The notes under the pieces are model-generated. The model searched no databases, was not told the DNA's origin, and saw only the letters and a program-made list of their open reading frames with translations. The translations under genes and the position numbers were made by a program. Source: Emticicia sp. C21 (GTDB lineage: Bacteria; Bacteroidota; Bacteroidia; Cytophagales; Spirosomataceae). Taken from it: DNA of 64,000 bases. Position 1 is the stretch's first letter, and each line of letters starts with the position of its first letter. The stretch covers positions 62,001 to 126,000 of the forward strand of contig NZ_QVMT01000001.1 in assembly GCF_003418935.1 (NCBI RefSeq), written 5' to 3'. Positions 46,001-55,262 of this stretch are shown here, piece after piece.

Positions 46001-47674
46001 ATGAAAAAACTATTACTTAGTAGCCTACTAACAATACTCACGCTTACAACTTTATTAGGGCAGCAAAAGAATGCTGATTCTATCGCAATCAAAATAGACG
46101 CTATTTTCAAAAAATATGATGCCAAAGATAGGCCCGGTTGTGCGGTAGGAATCATCAAAAACAATCAGTTGGTTTTCAAGAAAGGTTATGGTATGGCTAA
46201 TCTCGAATATGATATTCCGAATACTTCTACCAGCGTATTTGACATTGCGTCTGTATCCAAACAATTTGCCGGATATGCTATTGCTAAGCTTCTAACTGAA
46301 AAAAAGATTGCCTTAGACGATGATGTTCGTCAATACCTGCCTGAGGTACCAAATTTTGGCAAGAAAATCACTATCCGCCATTTAGTGCATCATACCAGTG
46401 GACTAAGAGACTGGCCACAAACTTTGCATGCCGCAGGTTGGCGTTGGGATGAGGCATTCTCTTTTGAAGATATTATGCGCATGGTTAAAAACCAGCAGGA
46501 CCTTGATTTTGAGCCGGGCTTCAAGTATTCTTATTCTAATACAGGCTACAATCTTTTAGCCGCCATTGTTGCGAAAGTAAGCGGACAATCGTTCAGAGAA
46601 TGGACAGAGATGAATATTTTTAAACCCTTAGCCATGAGTTCGTCTCATTTTTCAGATGATCATACAGAGGTGATAAAGAATATGGCTTATTCTTATTATT
46701 CGAGCGACAAAGGTTTTAAGAAAAGCCTGAATTCACTAACTGCCTATGGTTCAAGTTCTTTGTTTACAACAGTTGAGGATCTGAGTAAATGGGCGATTCA
46801 TTTCACTCAATCTATTACAGAAAAGAATCCCGTATTTATGCAAATGCTCGAAGAGGGAACGCTTAATAATAGCTCCAAAGTAAAATATGGCTATGGCCTC
46901 GCTTATGGATTCGATGAGGGTTTCAGAACTATTTCGCATAATGGAGGTTGGGCAAGTTATCAAACTGTTTTAATGCACTATCCAGACCAGCAATTATCTT
47001 TTATTATTCTTGGCAATTCTGGTGATTTTGATTTGGGTGGTGCTACCAGAGAAGTAGCCCGGGCTTTGCTGACCTATCGTACAAAGCCTGCAAATAATAC
47101 AACATCAACGGCTCTTGTGAATAAAGACACTCCGAATGTAAAAGTAAGTGAAGATATGCTGAAAAAATATACAGGTTCTTACCAACTTGGGCCAGGTTGG
47201 GCGGTCACTATTACGCTCGAAAATGGACAGCTTCAAACCCAGGCCAATGGAGAAAGTAAATTCCCGATGGATAGTAAATCTGATTCTACTTTCTGGATAA
47301 ATGCTTATGGTGCCTCTATGACATTCCAGAAAGATAGCAAAGGTGAGATTAATTCATTGAGGTACAAACATATACAATTAGCTCCGAGAATTACTCCCTG
47401 GCAACCTGATTTTAAATTGTTGGAACAATATGTCGGTACTTATTATAGCCCTGAATTAAAGACTGAATATATAATCAGCAATAGTAAAGGGCAATTGTTG
47501 ATAAGCAGTTTCCGATTAGGAGAGTCTAATTTAGGCATCGATCCCACTACCGAGAATCAATTTTCAGCAAGCATCGGTGCCATTAAATTTTACAAGGATA
47601 ATCAGAACAAAATAGCAGGTTTTAAATTATCCGGAGGACGGATACAGAATATTAAGTTTGAGAAGAGAATGTGA
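46001..47674 (+). CDS. Secreted serine hydrolase, class C beta-lactamase-like
   Basis: 557 residues with a signal peptide (LLSSLLTILTLTTLLGQ). The catalytic motifs are S84-x-x-K87 in DIASVSKQFAGYA, YSYSNTGYNLLA (YxN) and the third box ISHNGGWASYQ (HxG in place of KTG). This fits peptidase S12/esterase-type enzymes acting on D-amino peptides or esters. The C-terminal 170 residues comprise DUF3471-like beta domains (YTGSYQLGPGWAVTITLENG and VGTYYSPELKTEYII). Cell-envelope location. Confidence 0.9.
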   Translation: MKKLLLSSLLTILTLTTLLGQQKNADSIAIKIDAIFKKYDAKDRPGCAVGIIKNNQLVFKKGYGMANLEYDIPNTSTSVFDIASVSKQFAGYAIAKLLTEKKIALDDDVRQYLPEVPNFGKKITIRHLVHHTSGLRDWPQTLHAAGWRWDEAFSFEDIMRMVKNQQDLDFEPGFKYSYSNTGYNLLAAIVAKVSGQSFREWTEMNIFKPLAMSSSHFSDDHTEVIKNMAYSYYSSDKGFKKSLNSLTAYGSSSLFTTVEDLSKWAIHFTQSITEKNPVFMQMLEEGTLNNSSKVKYGYGLAYGFDEGFRTISHNGGWASYQTVLMHYPDQQLSFIILGNSGDFDLGGATREVARALLTYRTKPANNTTSTALVNKDTPNVKVSEDMLKKYTGSYQLGPGWAVTITLENGQLQTQANGESKFPMDSKSDSTFWINAYGASMTFQKDSKGEINSLRYKHIQLAPRITPWQPDFKLLEQYVGTYYSPELKTEYIISNSKGQLLISSFRLGESNLGIDPTTENQFSASIGAIKFYKDNQNKIAGFKLSGGRIQNIKFEKRM

Positions 47675-47716
47675 AAAAACTGTCAATTGTTGAACGGTCC
47701 GTCGCATGGTACAGAA

Positions 47717-47741
47717 TGTCGAATTTTGTACCAATTCGACA
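47717..47741. repeat. GTCGAAT-type hairpin, copy 1
   Basis: Stem TGTCGAATT / AATTCGACA with a 7-nt loop, just after the serine hydrolase. Flanking sequence GAACGGTCCGTCGCATGGTAC shows the same core as the repeats at 48309-48330 and 50025-50042. Confidence 0.5.
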
Positions 47742-47875
47742 ATCTGCAATTGAAAATCGACAATCCGTTCTCTTTCTTTTAATAAAAATTTTGCCGCTTT
47801 TTCTAACATTTCAATTTGGGACGCTCCTGATAAGTATATCTTGGTACATTGTTTTTAATTTTAAACTTTGATGCC

Positions 47876-48250
47876 ATGAAATACTTATTTTGTTTAATAC
47901 TGATTTCCTGTTCTCTAAGCGGATTCTTTCAAGACTCCAAAACAAAAATCCCTTCGGTGTGGATAGAGGGTATTACTATAAAAAAAGGTGATAGTATAAA
48001 ACTAGGCAAGGGTTCGGGGAATAAAGGAACTTTCACTTATATCATAACTGAAGATACCAAAGGTATTCCTGCTATGTGGACCAATAAAAGATTAATCGTT
48101 GAAGACGTTTTTAAGGCCCCCGGCAATGATAGTGTAAAGTATTCCATTAGCCTTAAAACTTCTCCTAAAACGAAATTTACAATATCTGATTTGTATCTGG
48201 CCTTGCAGCAAAATGAGATTGTGGCAGTTAATAAAAATGCATTTTATTAA
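47876..48250 (+). CDS. Small secreted protein
   Basis: 124 residues from the ATG at 47876 (MKYLFCLILISCSLSGFFQ), which gives a signal peptide with a possible lipobox (LISC); an earlier in-frame start would bury it. The mature part is beta-rich (IPSVWIEGITIKKGDSIKL, GTFTYIITEDTKGIPAMWTN). No family recognised. Lies between two hairpin repeats. Confidence 0.55.
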   Translation: MKYLFCLILISCSLSGFFQDSKTKIPSVWIEGITIKKGDSIKLGKGSGNKGTFTYIITEDTKGIPAMWTNKRLIVEDVFKAPGNDSVKYSISLKTSPKTKFTISDLYLALQQNEIVAVNKNAFY

Positions 48251-48253
48251 ATT

Positions 48254-48340
48254 GTCGATTTTCGATTTCGGATTGTCGAATTTATAAAATAACTTCATTC
48301 GACAATCTGCACCGCGACGGTGTACCGTTCGAAAATCGAC
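48254..48340. repeat. GTCGAAT-type inverted repeat, copy 2
   Basis: Left arms GTCGATTTTCGA (48254-48265) and ATTGTCGAAT (48272-48281) are matched by ATTCGACAAT (48297-48306) and TCGAAAATCGAC (48329-48340). The right side holds an insertion (ACCGCGACGGTGTACCGT) that resembles the core at 50025-50042. Confidence 0.6.
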
Positions 48341-48347
48341 ATTTTCC

Positions 48348-49655
48348 TTATTTTTCCATCCATTTTTCAACCACATACTTTCCTACATTTCTTCCTAATT
48401 CCAGACCCACTTCATTGTCGGTTCGGAAGTGGATGCCTGCGTAGAAACGAGACTCGGCACATTCTTCAGCCATTTGCTGGAATAATTTTGCATCAGCAGG
48501 AAAGAAATATGTCATAATTACGCTGGCTGTTGCCCCACCTGCCGCATGTCCTGAGGGATAACCCGGAAACGGAGGGGTGGAAATTAAGGGTTTATAACTG
48601 GTATCATATTGATTAGGTCTGATACCCCAGTAGGCGTACTTGGCATCCATAATAGCAATGGCAGATTCGTGAGAGGCGGTAGCTAAAACGGCATAAATAC
48701 GAGCCGCCAAAGGAGCATCTTCATCTATACCATATTCAAACATTTTCTGACCGGCAAGCTCAACCCAGTTAGTGGAGGTATTCGCCCAATAGTAGGCAAT
48801 AGACGCACTTCTGAAGGTTTGTTTAAAATTTTTCATCTCCTGCATTTCTTTCTCAAAATCAGGTGGTGGCAATGGTCTGAATTGATTATTAGTCTGCAAA
48901 AACATAGGCGTAAATGAAGCCAGTGTAATACCCACCGGATATTTCCCTGTCCATTTTTTAGGGTCTTTGTTCATTTGCCCATCCCATGGCTTATCCGAGC
49001 CATCGTATTTGGCTTTTTCTATGATTTGCAAAGCTACTTGTTCACCTAATTTCCAACCTGCTTCTGTATCACTTGGGAATTGAACACCTGCATCAATACG
49101 AGATTGCATGGCAGATTTTGCCAATTTTATCACAGAATCAGCTTGCTTAGGAAAGAAATAAGCCAATACATGCGCTGCGGCCGAGGCAGTTACAGAATGC
49201 TCGCAAGGGTAACTAAAAGTTTTAGGAGCATCTATAATGGTTTTAATAGAAGTATCAGTTTCTGATGGACGTTTACGTCTATATTTCAGTTTTTCTTTCC
49301 AGGCAAGAACTGTAGCATCATAGATAGCCAGATTCACCCATGATCCCGGAATTCTGAGCATTGATTCTGGATTTTTGTCTACCACCTCAATAATTATCTG
49401 ATTCCATCTGTAAGCTGGTGCTCCGGCATTCCAATATCGGATTGCTTCTCGCTTTTTGTTATTCAGTGTGTTCATTGCCTGTTTAACAGCTTGTATTTCA
49501 GCTTTAGATTGCAAAACTGGTGAGCTTATGCTTATCTTCTGTGGGTTATCTAATTGCCAGAGTTTCCAGTTAGCGGCTTCATAAGAGACGGGCTTCTGCC
49601 CCATTGTGCAAATGTGAAATAAACTCAATACAATAGTGAAAGTCAAATGTTTCAT
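48348..49655 (-). CDS. Two-half PAP2/vanadium-haloperoxidase-like protein
   Basis: 435 residues with a signal peptide (MKHLTFTIVLSLFHICTMGQ). The C-terminal half has all three motifs: GIRPNQ, PGYPSGHAAGG and SRFYAGIHFRTD. The N-terminal half carries a parallel set (YRRKRPSE, SYPCEHSVTAS and SRIDAGVQFPSD) in which the essential His of motif 3 is replaced by Gln, so only the C-terminal site looks fully active. Family members are periplasmic acid phosphatases or vanadate-dependent haloperoxidases. No metal-uptake gene is adjacent. Confidence 0.87.
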   Translation of the reverse strand: MKHLTFTIVLSLFHICTMGQKPVSYEAANWKLWQLDNPQKISISSPVLQSKAEIQAVKQAMNTLNNKKREAIRYWNAGAPAYRWNQIIIEVVDKNPESMLRIPGSWVNLAIYDATVLAWKEKLKYRRKRPSETDTSIKTIIDAPKTFSYPCEHSVTASAAAHVLAYFFPKQADSVIKLAKSAMQSRIDAGVQFPSDTEAGWKLGEQVALQIIEKAKYDGSDKPWDGQMNKDPKKWTGKYPVGITLASFTPMFLQTNNQFRPLPPPDFEKEMQEMKNFKQTFRSASIAYYWANTSTNWVELAGQKMFEYGIDEDAPLAARIYAVLATASHESAIAIMDAKYAYWGIRPNQYDTSYKPLISTPPFPGYPSGHAAGGATASVIMTYFFPADAKLFQQMAEECAESRFYAGIHFRTDNEVGLELGRNVGKYVVEKWMEK

Positions 49656-50060
49656 AAGTAAAGCTTTTAAATTGTTTTAAATAGGTTTGTTAGCTATGCT
49701 GATGCAATAATAAATCAATAAAATGAAGCCATAATGGGGATGTCAATACACTACGGATTAGCGTAAACAAACGGTGGAATTAGGTCAATGAGAGCAGGAA
49801 TTCAGTAAACGAAAATCACTGATTTACACATGGTTATGTATTCTTTCTGTTTTTTCGATGGAGTTTTTTTCTGTTATTTGTGGAAGAAGCATGAGGTTAT
49901 AGTATAGACGCAACGCATTGCGTCTTCGTTGATTTAAGCGTGCTTTTTAATGTATTTAGATGGATGATTATAAAACCACAACAGAATGTTCTTGATATGG
50001 ACAAACCAATAAAGACGTAATGCATCGCAACGGCGAACCGTTACGTCTCTAAGATTTAGA
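49656..50060. other. Gene-free region carrying a REPIN-like element
   Basis: Contains repeat copy B (49906-50048). The upstream 250 bp hold no recognised motif. No consensus -7 box was found before the 50061 sensor gene. Confidence 0.4.
49906..50048. repeat. REPIN-like intergenic element, copy B
   Basis: Bounded by a hairpin AGACGCAA / TTGCGTCT (49906-49925) and by AGACGTAA...TTACGTCT (50013-50048). Reverse-complemented, its ends match copy A: TAGAGACGTAACGGTTCGCC versus TAGAGACATATGGGTTCGCC, followed by ATGCATT in both. Confidence 0.7.
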
Positions 50061-51110
50061 ATGCAAAATAAAATCAACATAAAAAACCTCCGGCTATATC
50101 TGTGGATTGGAGCAGTTTATCTGGGAATGGCGACACTATCAGATCTAGTACGTGATCATAAGACCATTGGCATAGCATTCAGGAATGACTTATGGCGTAC
50201 CATGTATATAGTTGCTATTTGCAATCTGCTTTATGAATATATCATTCCTTATATAAGAAAGAGAAAAGGTTTCTTCAGAAAAACTATATTATCTTTTTTC
50301 ACCATATTTCTGTATATTTTCTTCTTTACAGTTGGTATCTATGCCTGGCGTGGTATTGGAATTGTATTGCATATATTTACTCCACTTGAAGAATTTAATT
50401 CATTATCCGAAGGAACTTCTGAATTGTTTGGTCTTAGTTTATTTTCTGTCATTTTCTTTGGTATCATCAGTCATACCTATAATCATTTTCAACTTCGGCG
50501 GATAGCCCAACAGTTAAGAATTGAAAAGCAAGAAGCAGAACTAAACTATCTGAAATCACAGACTAATCCGCATTTTTTATTTAATACACTCAATAATATT
50601 TACTCTCTGGCAAGAGACAAATCTGACCTTGCACCTGAATCAATTTTGCGGCTATCAAAGATATTACGCTTTATGCTATATGAGACCTCAGGGGCCTACA
50701 TAGCCATTGAGCAGGAGCTCAAAATCATCAACGATTATATAGCGCTTGAACAATTACGCTATGATGAAACCCTGAATGTGAGTTTTAATTATGATATTGA
50801 GGACATGAAACAGGCTGTGCCTCCACTCCTGCTGATGCCACTTGTAGAAAATGCTTTCAAGCACGGTGTTTCAGAGACCCGCAGTCAACCTTTTGTAGAT
50901 ATTCATTTATCAGTCAGAAATAGGGAATTGGTTTTTCATGTCAAAAACTCTTCTGAAATCTCTGATGAAGGAAAGGTGAAAGAAAACATTGGGCTATCAA
51001 ATCTGCGTCGGCAACTGGAGTTATTGTATACTGATTACAAACTGTCTGTTCAACAAGGTGACTCTGTATTTACTTCTATTTTAAAAATCAACTTAGCAAG
51101 CCATGTCTAG
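50061..51110 (+). CDS. LytS-type sensor histidine kinase (third pair)
   Basis: 349 residues. Four membrane helices in residues 10-145 followed by coiled coil (RRIAQQLRIEKQEAELNYL), phosphoacceptor motif QTNPHFLFNTLNNIYSL, N-box LVENAFKHGVS and G-box ENIGLSNLRRQLELLY. It overlaps the following LytTR gene by eight bases. It starts 12 bp after a REPIN-like element. Confidence 0.9.
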   Translation: MQNKINIKNLRLYLWIGAVYLGMATLSDLVRDHKTIGIAFRNDLWRTMYIVAICNLLYEYIIPYIRKRKGFFRKTILSFFTIFLYIFFFTVGIYAWRGIGIVLHIFTPLEEFNSLSEGTSELFGLSLFSVIFFGIISHTYNHFQLRRIAQQLRIEKQEAELNYLKSQTNPHFLFNTLNNIYSLARDKSDLAPESILRLSKILRFMLYETSGAYIAIEQELKIINDYIALEQLRYDETLNVSFNYDIEDMKQAVPPLLLMPLVENAFKHGVSETRSQPFVDIHLSVRNRELVFHVKNSSEISDEGKVKENIGLSNLRRQLELLYTDYKLSVQQGDSVFTSILKINLASHV

Positions 51111-51789
51111 ACTCAATTGCATTATTATAGAAGATGAGCCATTGGCTGTAAAAATCCTGACTGATTATATCGCCGAAATACCTTCCTTGTCCTTACAGGC
51201 CACTTTCAAAGATGCAATCCTTGCTACAGAATATTTACACGAACATACCCCCGACCTTATTTTCTTAGATATTCATCTGCCTAAGCTCAAAGGTATGGCA
51301 TTTTTAAAAACCCTTACCGATCCTCCTGCTGTAATTATTACCACTGCCTATCACCAATATGCAGTGGAAGGATTCAATCTGAATGTAACTGATTACCTGT
51401 TAAAACCCTTTGAATTTGAGCGCTTTCTCGTCGCAGTCAATAAAGTAAAAGCAGCGCAAAGAGAGAAAGCAATTGAAACGCTGGAGTCCAAAGATTTTAT
51501 TTTTCTGCATGTGCAGAAGAAAAAAGTAAAAATCCTGTTTGCTGATATTCTCTATATCGAAAGTCAACGCGAATATATCAGGATTGTTACCACCAAAAAT
51601 ACTTTCTTATCTAAAATGAGTACGCATGAAATTGAAGCCTTGCTCCCTCCTGCTCTTTTCAAGCGTATACATCGTTCATTTATTGTCTCCATCAATAAAA
51701 TAGATTCTTATACGGCCGAGATGGTTGAGCTTAGTGGTTTCTCTATCCCAATTGGGCGTGGGTATCGGGATGTGCTTGAAGGATTGTAG
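51103..51789 (+). CDS. LytTR-family response regulator (third pair)
   Basis: 228 residues. Receiver with EDE at 10-12, phospho-acceptor D56 in LIFLDIHLPKL and K in LLKPFEFERF. LytTR domain about 130-228 (FIFLHVQKKKVKILFADILYI, LFKRIHRSFIVSINKIDSY, FSIPIGRGYRDVL). Translationally coupled to the sensor. The TonB receptor at 52155 lies downstream on the same strand but has its own promoter. Confidence 0.92.
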   Translation: MSRLNCIIIEDEPLAVKILTDYIAEIPSLSLQATFKDAILATEYLHEHTPDLIFLDIHLPKLKGMAFLKTLTDPPAVIITTAYHQYAVEGFNLNVTDYLLKPFEFERFLVAVNKVKAAQREKAIETLESKDFIFLHVQKKKVKILFADILYIESQREYIRIVTTKNTFLSKMSTHEIEALLPPALFKRIHRSFIVSINKIDSYTAEMVELSGFSIPIGRGYRDVLEGL

Positions 51790-52154
51790 AAACCGAAAAA
51801 TGTAAAATGTAAAACCGAAAAATGTGAAAGTGAAGATTATAAATAGTGAAGTATTATTTGTGTTAAGCATAACGCATTAGTCTATTATTTTCAATAATCC
51901 CTTTTTCGGTTTTCCATTTTACATTCTCAGGCCTAAAAACTTCCTTTTTTAAAGAACCTATATAATTTATCAAAGAAAATTAAAAATTACTACTCTACTA
52001 ATTTGGTATACTATATGGGTTTTATATTTTTGCATCATCAAACAGCTAATCACATCTGATTTTAATAATTTCTGTTGTCTGATTACTGAATTTTTTACTA
52101 ATAAAAACCAATAGAAAAAACCTAATACGGGCTAACAAAAATAAATCATCAACC
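51790..52154 (+). promoter_or_regulatory. Region before the TonB receptor with a strong promoter
   Basis: TTTG at 52002-52005 and TATTTTTG at 52025-52032 with a 19-bp spacer give an excellent promoter and a leader of about 115 nt. The region also holds the inverted repeat at 51799-51925. Confidence 0.75.
51799..51925. repeat. Inverted repeat flanking the end of the third LytTR gene
   Basis: 24-bp arms (51799-51822 and 51902-51925) with one mismatch, both containing AAAACCGAAAAA or its complement, separated by 79 bp. Could be a terminator structure or a short repeat element. Confidence 0.55.
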
Positions 52155-54746
52155 ATGCGAAAAAATTTTATTATACTAATGAAACTTATGAAATCCTCTT
52201 TTCTGATAGGTCTGCTGCTGTTACCATTCCTTTTATCAGCACAAAATCAACCAATTGTTAATGCCACCATTACCGGTAAGGTAATTGATGGAAGTACCAA
52301 CGAGCCACTTATTGGCGCTACCGTAACTATCAAAGGTACAACCAACGGCGCTGCTACCGATGCCAACGGAGAGTTTGCCTTGATTACAGGCCAGAAACTC
52401 CCTTTTACTTTAATTGTGTCTTATATCGGCTACATTAAGAAAGAATTAGTAATTGAAGGAGATAAAGTGGAAATCAGATTGGATGCTACGCCTAATCAAC
52501 TGAATGATGTTGTGATTACTTCTCGTCGTCGCTCTGAATCGGCGCAGAACGTACCTCTTCCAATCTCTATTATCAGAGGTGTAAGTGTAGAAGATGCTGG
52601 CGCATTCAATGTGAACCGTTTGAAAGAATTAGTACCAAGTGTGCAGTTATATGCCTCAAATGCCCGTAATACTACCTTGAATATCCGTGGTTTAGGTTCT
52701 ACCTATGGATTAACCAACGATGGAATTGACCCGGGTGTAGGCTACTATGTTGATGGTGTGTACTATGCTCGTCCGGCAGCTACAGCGCTTGATTTTATTG
52801 ATATTGATCAAGTGGAGGTTTTACGTGGACCACAAGGAACGCTTTTTGGTAAAAACACTACTTCGGGTGCATTTAATATCAGCTCTCGTCCGGCAAGTTT
52901 CGACCCTGGTGCAAGTTTTGAGCTAAGCTATGGTAATTATGGCTATATTCAGGCTAAAGGGTCATTAACAGGACCTTTGGGCAAAAAACTAGCTGCAAGA
53001 ATCTCGTTCACAGGTACACAACGCAATGGTACCATATTGAATGTGCGCAACAACCAATATATCAACGACATTAATAATATTGGTGTAAGAGGTCAAATTC
53101 TATATACACCAAGCGATAAAGTAAAAATCACATTGATTGGTGATATAACAGACCAGAAACCAAATGGCTATGGCTGGGCTGTGGCTGGCGTGGTAACAAC
53201 CAAACGTGCTGCTTATCGTCAGTTCAATGCTATTCTGGCTGATCTGAACTATCAGTTGCCTTATTCGAGCGCATTTGAAAGAAAAGTTGACTTAGATACG
53301 CAATCAAAAGCAGACAATCAACTGGGTGGTGTTTCGGCAAATGCAGATATCAAAATCGGTAATGGTACCTTGACTTCAACTACGGCTTATCGTTACTGGC
53401 ATTGGACTCCATTAAATGACCGTGATTACACTGGTTTACCGATTTTCACGATTTCATCAGGAAACTCATTCCATGACCAATGGTCGCAGGAAATCAGATA
53501 TGCCGGTAAAGTTTCATCAAAAGTGAGTGGCGTAATTGGTGTTTTCGGTCTTTGGCAGGATTTGAACTCAGACCCTGTACAAACAGAAGAAGCAGGTTCG
53601 GCACAATGGCGTTTTGCGCAAAGCTCAACCAGTGCGCTTTGGAAAACACCGGGTTTGTTTGATAATTTCGGTATCCGTACCACTAACCGTATCCAGAGCA
53701 CAAGTTTAGCAGTATTTACTCAGGTAGACTGGGCTGTTACAGAAAAATTCCATATCTTACCGGGTATCAGATATAACTATGATAAGAAAGTAGCTGATTA
53801 TAAACGTGAAACTTACGGTGGCTTACAAACAACAGATCCTGCTTTGATTGCCCTTAAAAATGGTGTCTATACCAACCAGGCATTTAATACTACCGCAGAG
53901 GCAGGTAATTTCTCAGGTGGATTGACAGCACAATACAAATCAAGCGATAGATTCAATGCTTTTGCAACTTATTCAGTAAGTTACAAACCAGTTGGAATTA
54001 ATATCGGTGGATTACCAACAGCCAGCGGCAAAGTACTTATCGAATTGGCTACTGTAAAACCGGAATTTGTAACGCACAAAGAAATTGGTATCAAAACCAA
54101 GCCAACGCCCAACTCGATTGTCAACTTTACTATCTACGATACCGACATCAAGGATTATCAGACACAAGTACAAACACCTGAACCTGGTGTAAACAGAGGT
54201 TATCTGGCGAATGCCGAGAAAGTAAGAGTATTTGGTGCTGAATTAGATGCAAGTCTACGTGTAAATAACAATTTATCGTTCAATGGTGCTGTTGCTTATA
54301 CCAATGGTAAATATGTTTCTTTCAAAAATGCGCCTGTGCCTTTAGAAGAAGTAGGTGGAGAGCAAGCGTTTAAAGATGTTTCTGGCGGTCAATTGCCGGG
54401 TATCTCTAAATGGGCAGGTTCATTAGGAGCTGAAGGAACCGTAAAAGGCAATTTACTAGGCTTTAAAGGTAATTACTTCTTAGGTGTTGATACCTATTTC
54501 CGTACACAATTTTCATCAAGTCCATCACCGTCTAAATACCTGAACATTGATGGTTATAACCTGACTAATGCCCGTTTAGGCTTCAGAGCATCTAATGGTG
54601 TTACTTTCTATGTATGGAGCAGAAACCTGTTTAATACTGAATATTACGAGCAATTATTGGCTGCTCCGGGTAGCGCAGGTAACTATGCAGGTATCATAGG
54701 TGACCCTCGTACGCAAGGTGTAACGTTGAGATATACGTTCAATTAA
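52155..54746 (+). CDS. TonB-dependent receptor
   Basis: 863 residues; nearby in-frame Met codons at 52179 and 52188 are alternative starts that keep the signal peptide (SSFLIGLLLLPFLLSAQ). Carboxypeptidase-regulatory-like domain about 33-120 (ITGKVIDGSTNEPLIGATV), plug about 125-240 (RSESAQNVPLPISIIRGV, VEVLRGPQGTLFGKNTTSG), then a barrel ending in VTLRYTFN. The SAQNVPLPIS pattern places it with receptors of the sphingomonad/FyuA-like type, whose ligands include siderophores and plant-derived molecules. Own promoter; strong terminator at 54817-54854. Confidence 0.9.
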   Translation: MRKNFIILMKLMKSSFLIGLLLLPFLLSAQNQPIVNATITGKVIDGSTNEPLIGATVTIKGTTNGAATDANGEFALITGQKLPFTLIVSYIGYIKKELVIEGDKVEIRLDATPNQLNDVVITSRRRSESAQNVPLPISIIRGVSVEDAGAFNVNRLKELVPSVQLYASNARNTTLNIRGLGSTYGLTNDGIDPGVGYYVDGVYYARPAATALDFIDIDQVEVLRGPQGTLFGKNTTSGAFNISSRPASFDPGASFELSYGNYGYIQAKGSLTGPLGKKLAARISFTGTQRNGTILNVRNNQYINDINNIGVRGQILYTPSDKVKITLIGDITDQKPNGYGWAVAGVVTTKRAAYRQFNAILADLNYQLPYSSAFERKVDLDTQSKADNQLGGVSANADIKIGNGTLTSTTAYRYWHWTPLNDRDYTGLPIFTISSGNSFHDQWSQEIRYAGKVSSKVSGVIGVFGLWQDLNSDPVQTEEAGSAQWRFAQSSTSALWKTPGLFDNFGIRTTNRIQSTSLAVFTQVDWAVTEKFHILPGIRYNYDKKVADYKRETYGGLQTTDPALIALKNGVYTNQAFNTTAEAGNFSGGLTAQYKSSDRFNAFATYSVSYKPVGINIGGLPTASGKVLIELATVKPEFVTHKEIGIKTKPTPNSIVNFTIYDTDIKDYQTQVQTPEPGVNRGYLANAEKVRVFGAELDASLRVNNNLSFNGAVAYTNGKYVSFKNAPVPLEEVGGEQAFKDVSGGQLPGISKWAGSLGAEGTVKGNLLGFKGNYFLGVDTYFRTQFSSSPSPSKYLNIDGYNLTNARLGFRASNGVTFYVWSRNLFNTEYYEQLLAAPGSAGNYAGIIGDPRTQGVTLRYTFN

Positions 54747-54816
54747 AAATTTAGCGGCCGTCGCTGCGGTGATTGAGAGAATTAACCTACGCGGCCCGGT
54801 GTTTAGTGATTTATAT

Positions 54817-54854
54817 AAGGCACGCCTAAACTCAGATGAGCATGGGCGTGCCTT
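54817..54854 (+). terminator. Terminator of the TonB receptor gene
   Basis: Stem AAGGCACGCC / GGCGTGCCTT followed by ATTATTTTA, about 70 bp after the stop codon. Between stop and hairpin is a GC-rich segment (GCGGCCGTCGCTGCGG) resembling the GTCGC repeat core elsewhere. Confidence 0.75.
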
Positions 54855-54968
54855 ATTATTTTATATTCACCTCTATGTTTATTCTCCTTTTCCATTTTTC
54901 ATCATTAACGCTTCATTTCTTTTATTCCTCCACTCAGTTCAATTATTCCACTTGTCATTAGGATATTT

Positions 54969-54999
54969 TTGAATCACGCAGCGGTTATATCTATTTTTG
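54969..54999 (+). promoter_or_regulatory. Promoter of the small peptide and M61 peptidase
   Basis: TTG at 54969-54971 and TATTTTTG at 54992-54999 with exactly 20 bp between. Predicted start at about 55006. Confidence 0.78.
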
Positions 55000-55030
55000 T
55001 TTCATCAACCGAAAAACAAATATCTAATTC

Positions 55031-55123
55031 ATGAAAACTAATACACTTTCTACCCGCACTATACTTTTTGCCTCAATTAGCAGCCTACTTATGGGCATTC
55101 TTATTGTAATAAAATTCTCCTGA
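55031..55123 (+). CDS. Small membrane peptide, 30 residues
   Basis: ATG at 55031 to TGA at 55121-55123, the first ATG after a perfect promoter. The peptide begins MKTNTLSTRTILFASISSL and continues as one hydrophobic helix (LMGILIVIKF). No family recognised. It ends about 140 bp before the M61 start at 55263 and may be a genuine small protein or a translated leader affecting the peptidase. Confidence 0.45.
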   Translation: MKTNTLSTRTILFASISSLLMGILIVIKFS

Positions 55124-55262
55124 ATGGCATTTCTTGAATTACAAACGATTACGTTTGGATGACTTTTCATTAATACCTTTTCCTCTCCTGCCCTTTTGCT
55201 TTTCTACTTTTCAAACTCTATATTGCCGTTGTTTAGAATCATCGCAAACTTCTCCGGCATTT

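Noticed and set aside
47671-47871. 66-codon plus-strand open frame
   Set aside because: Spans hairpin repeat sequence, uses a GTG start and encodes no recognisable pattern.
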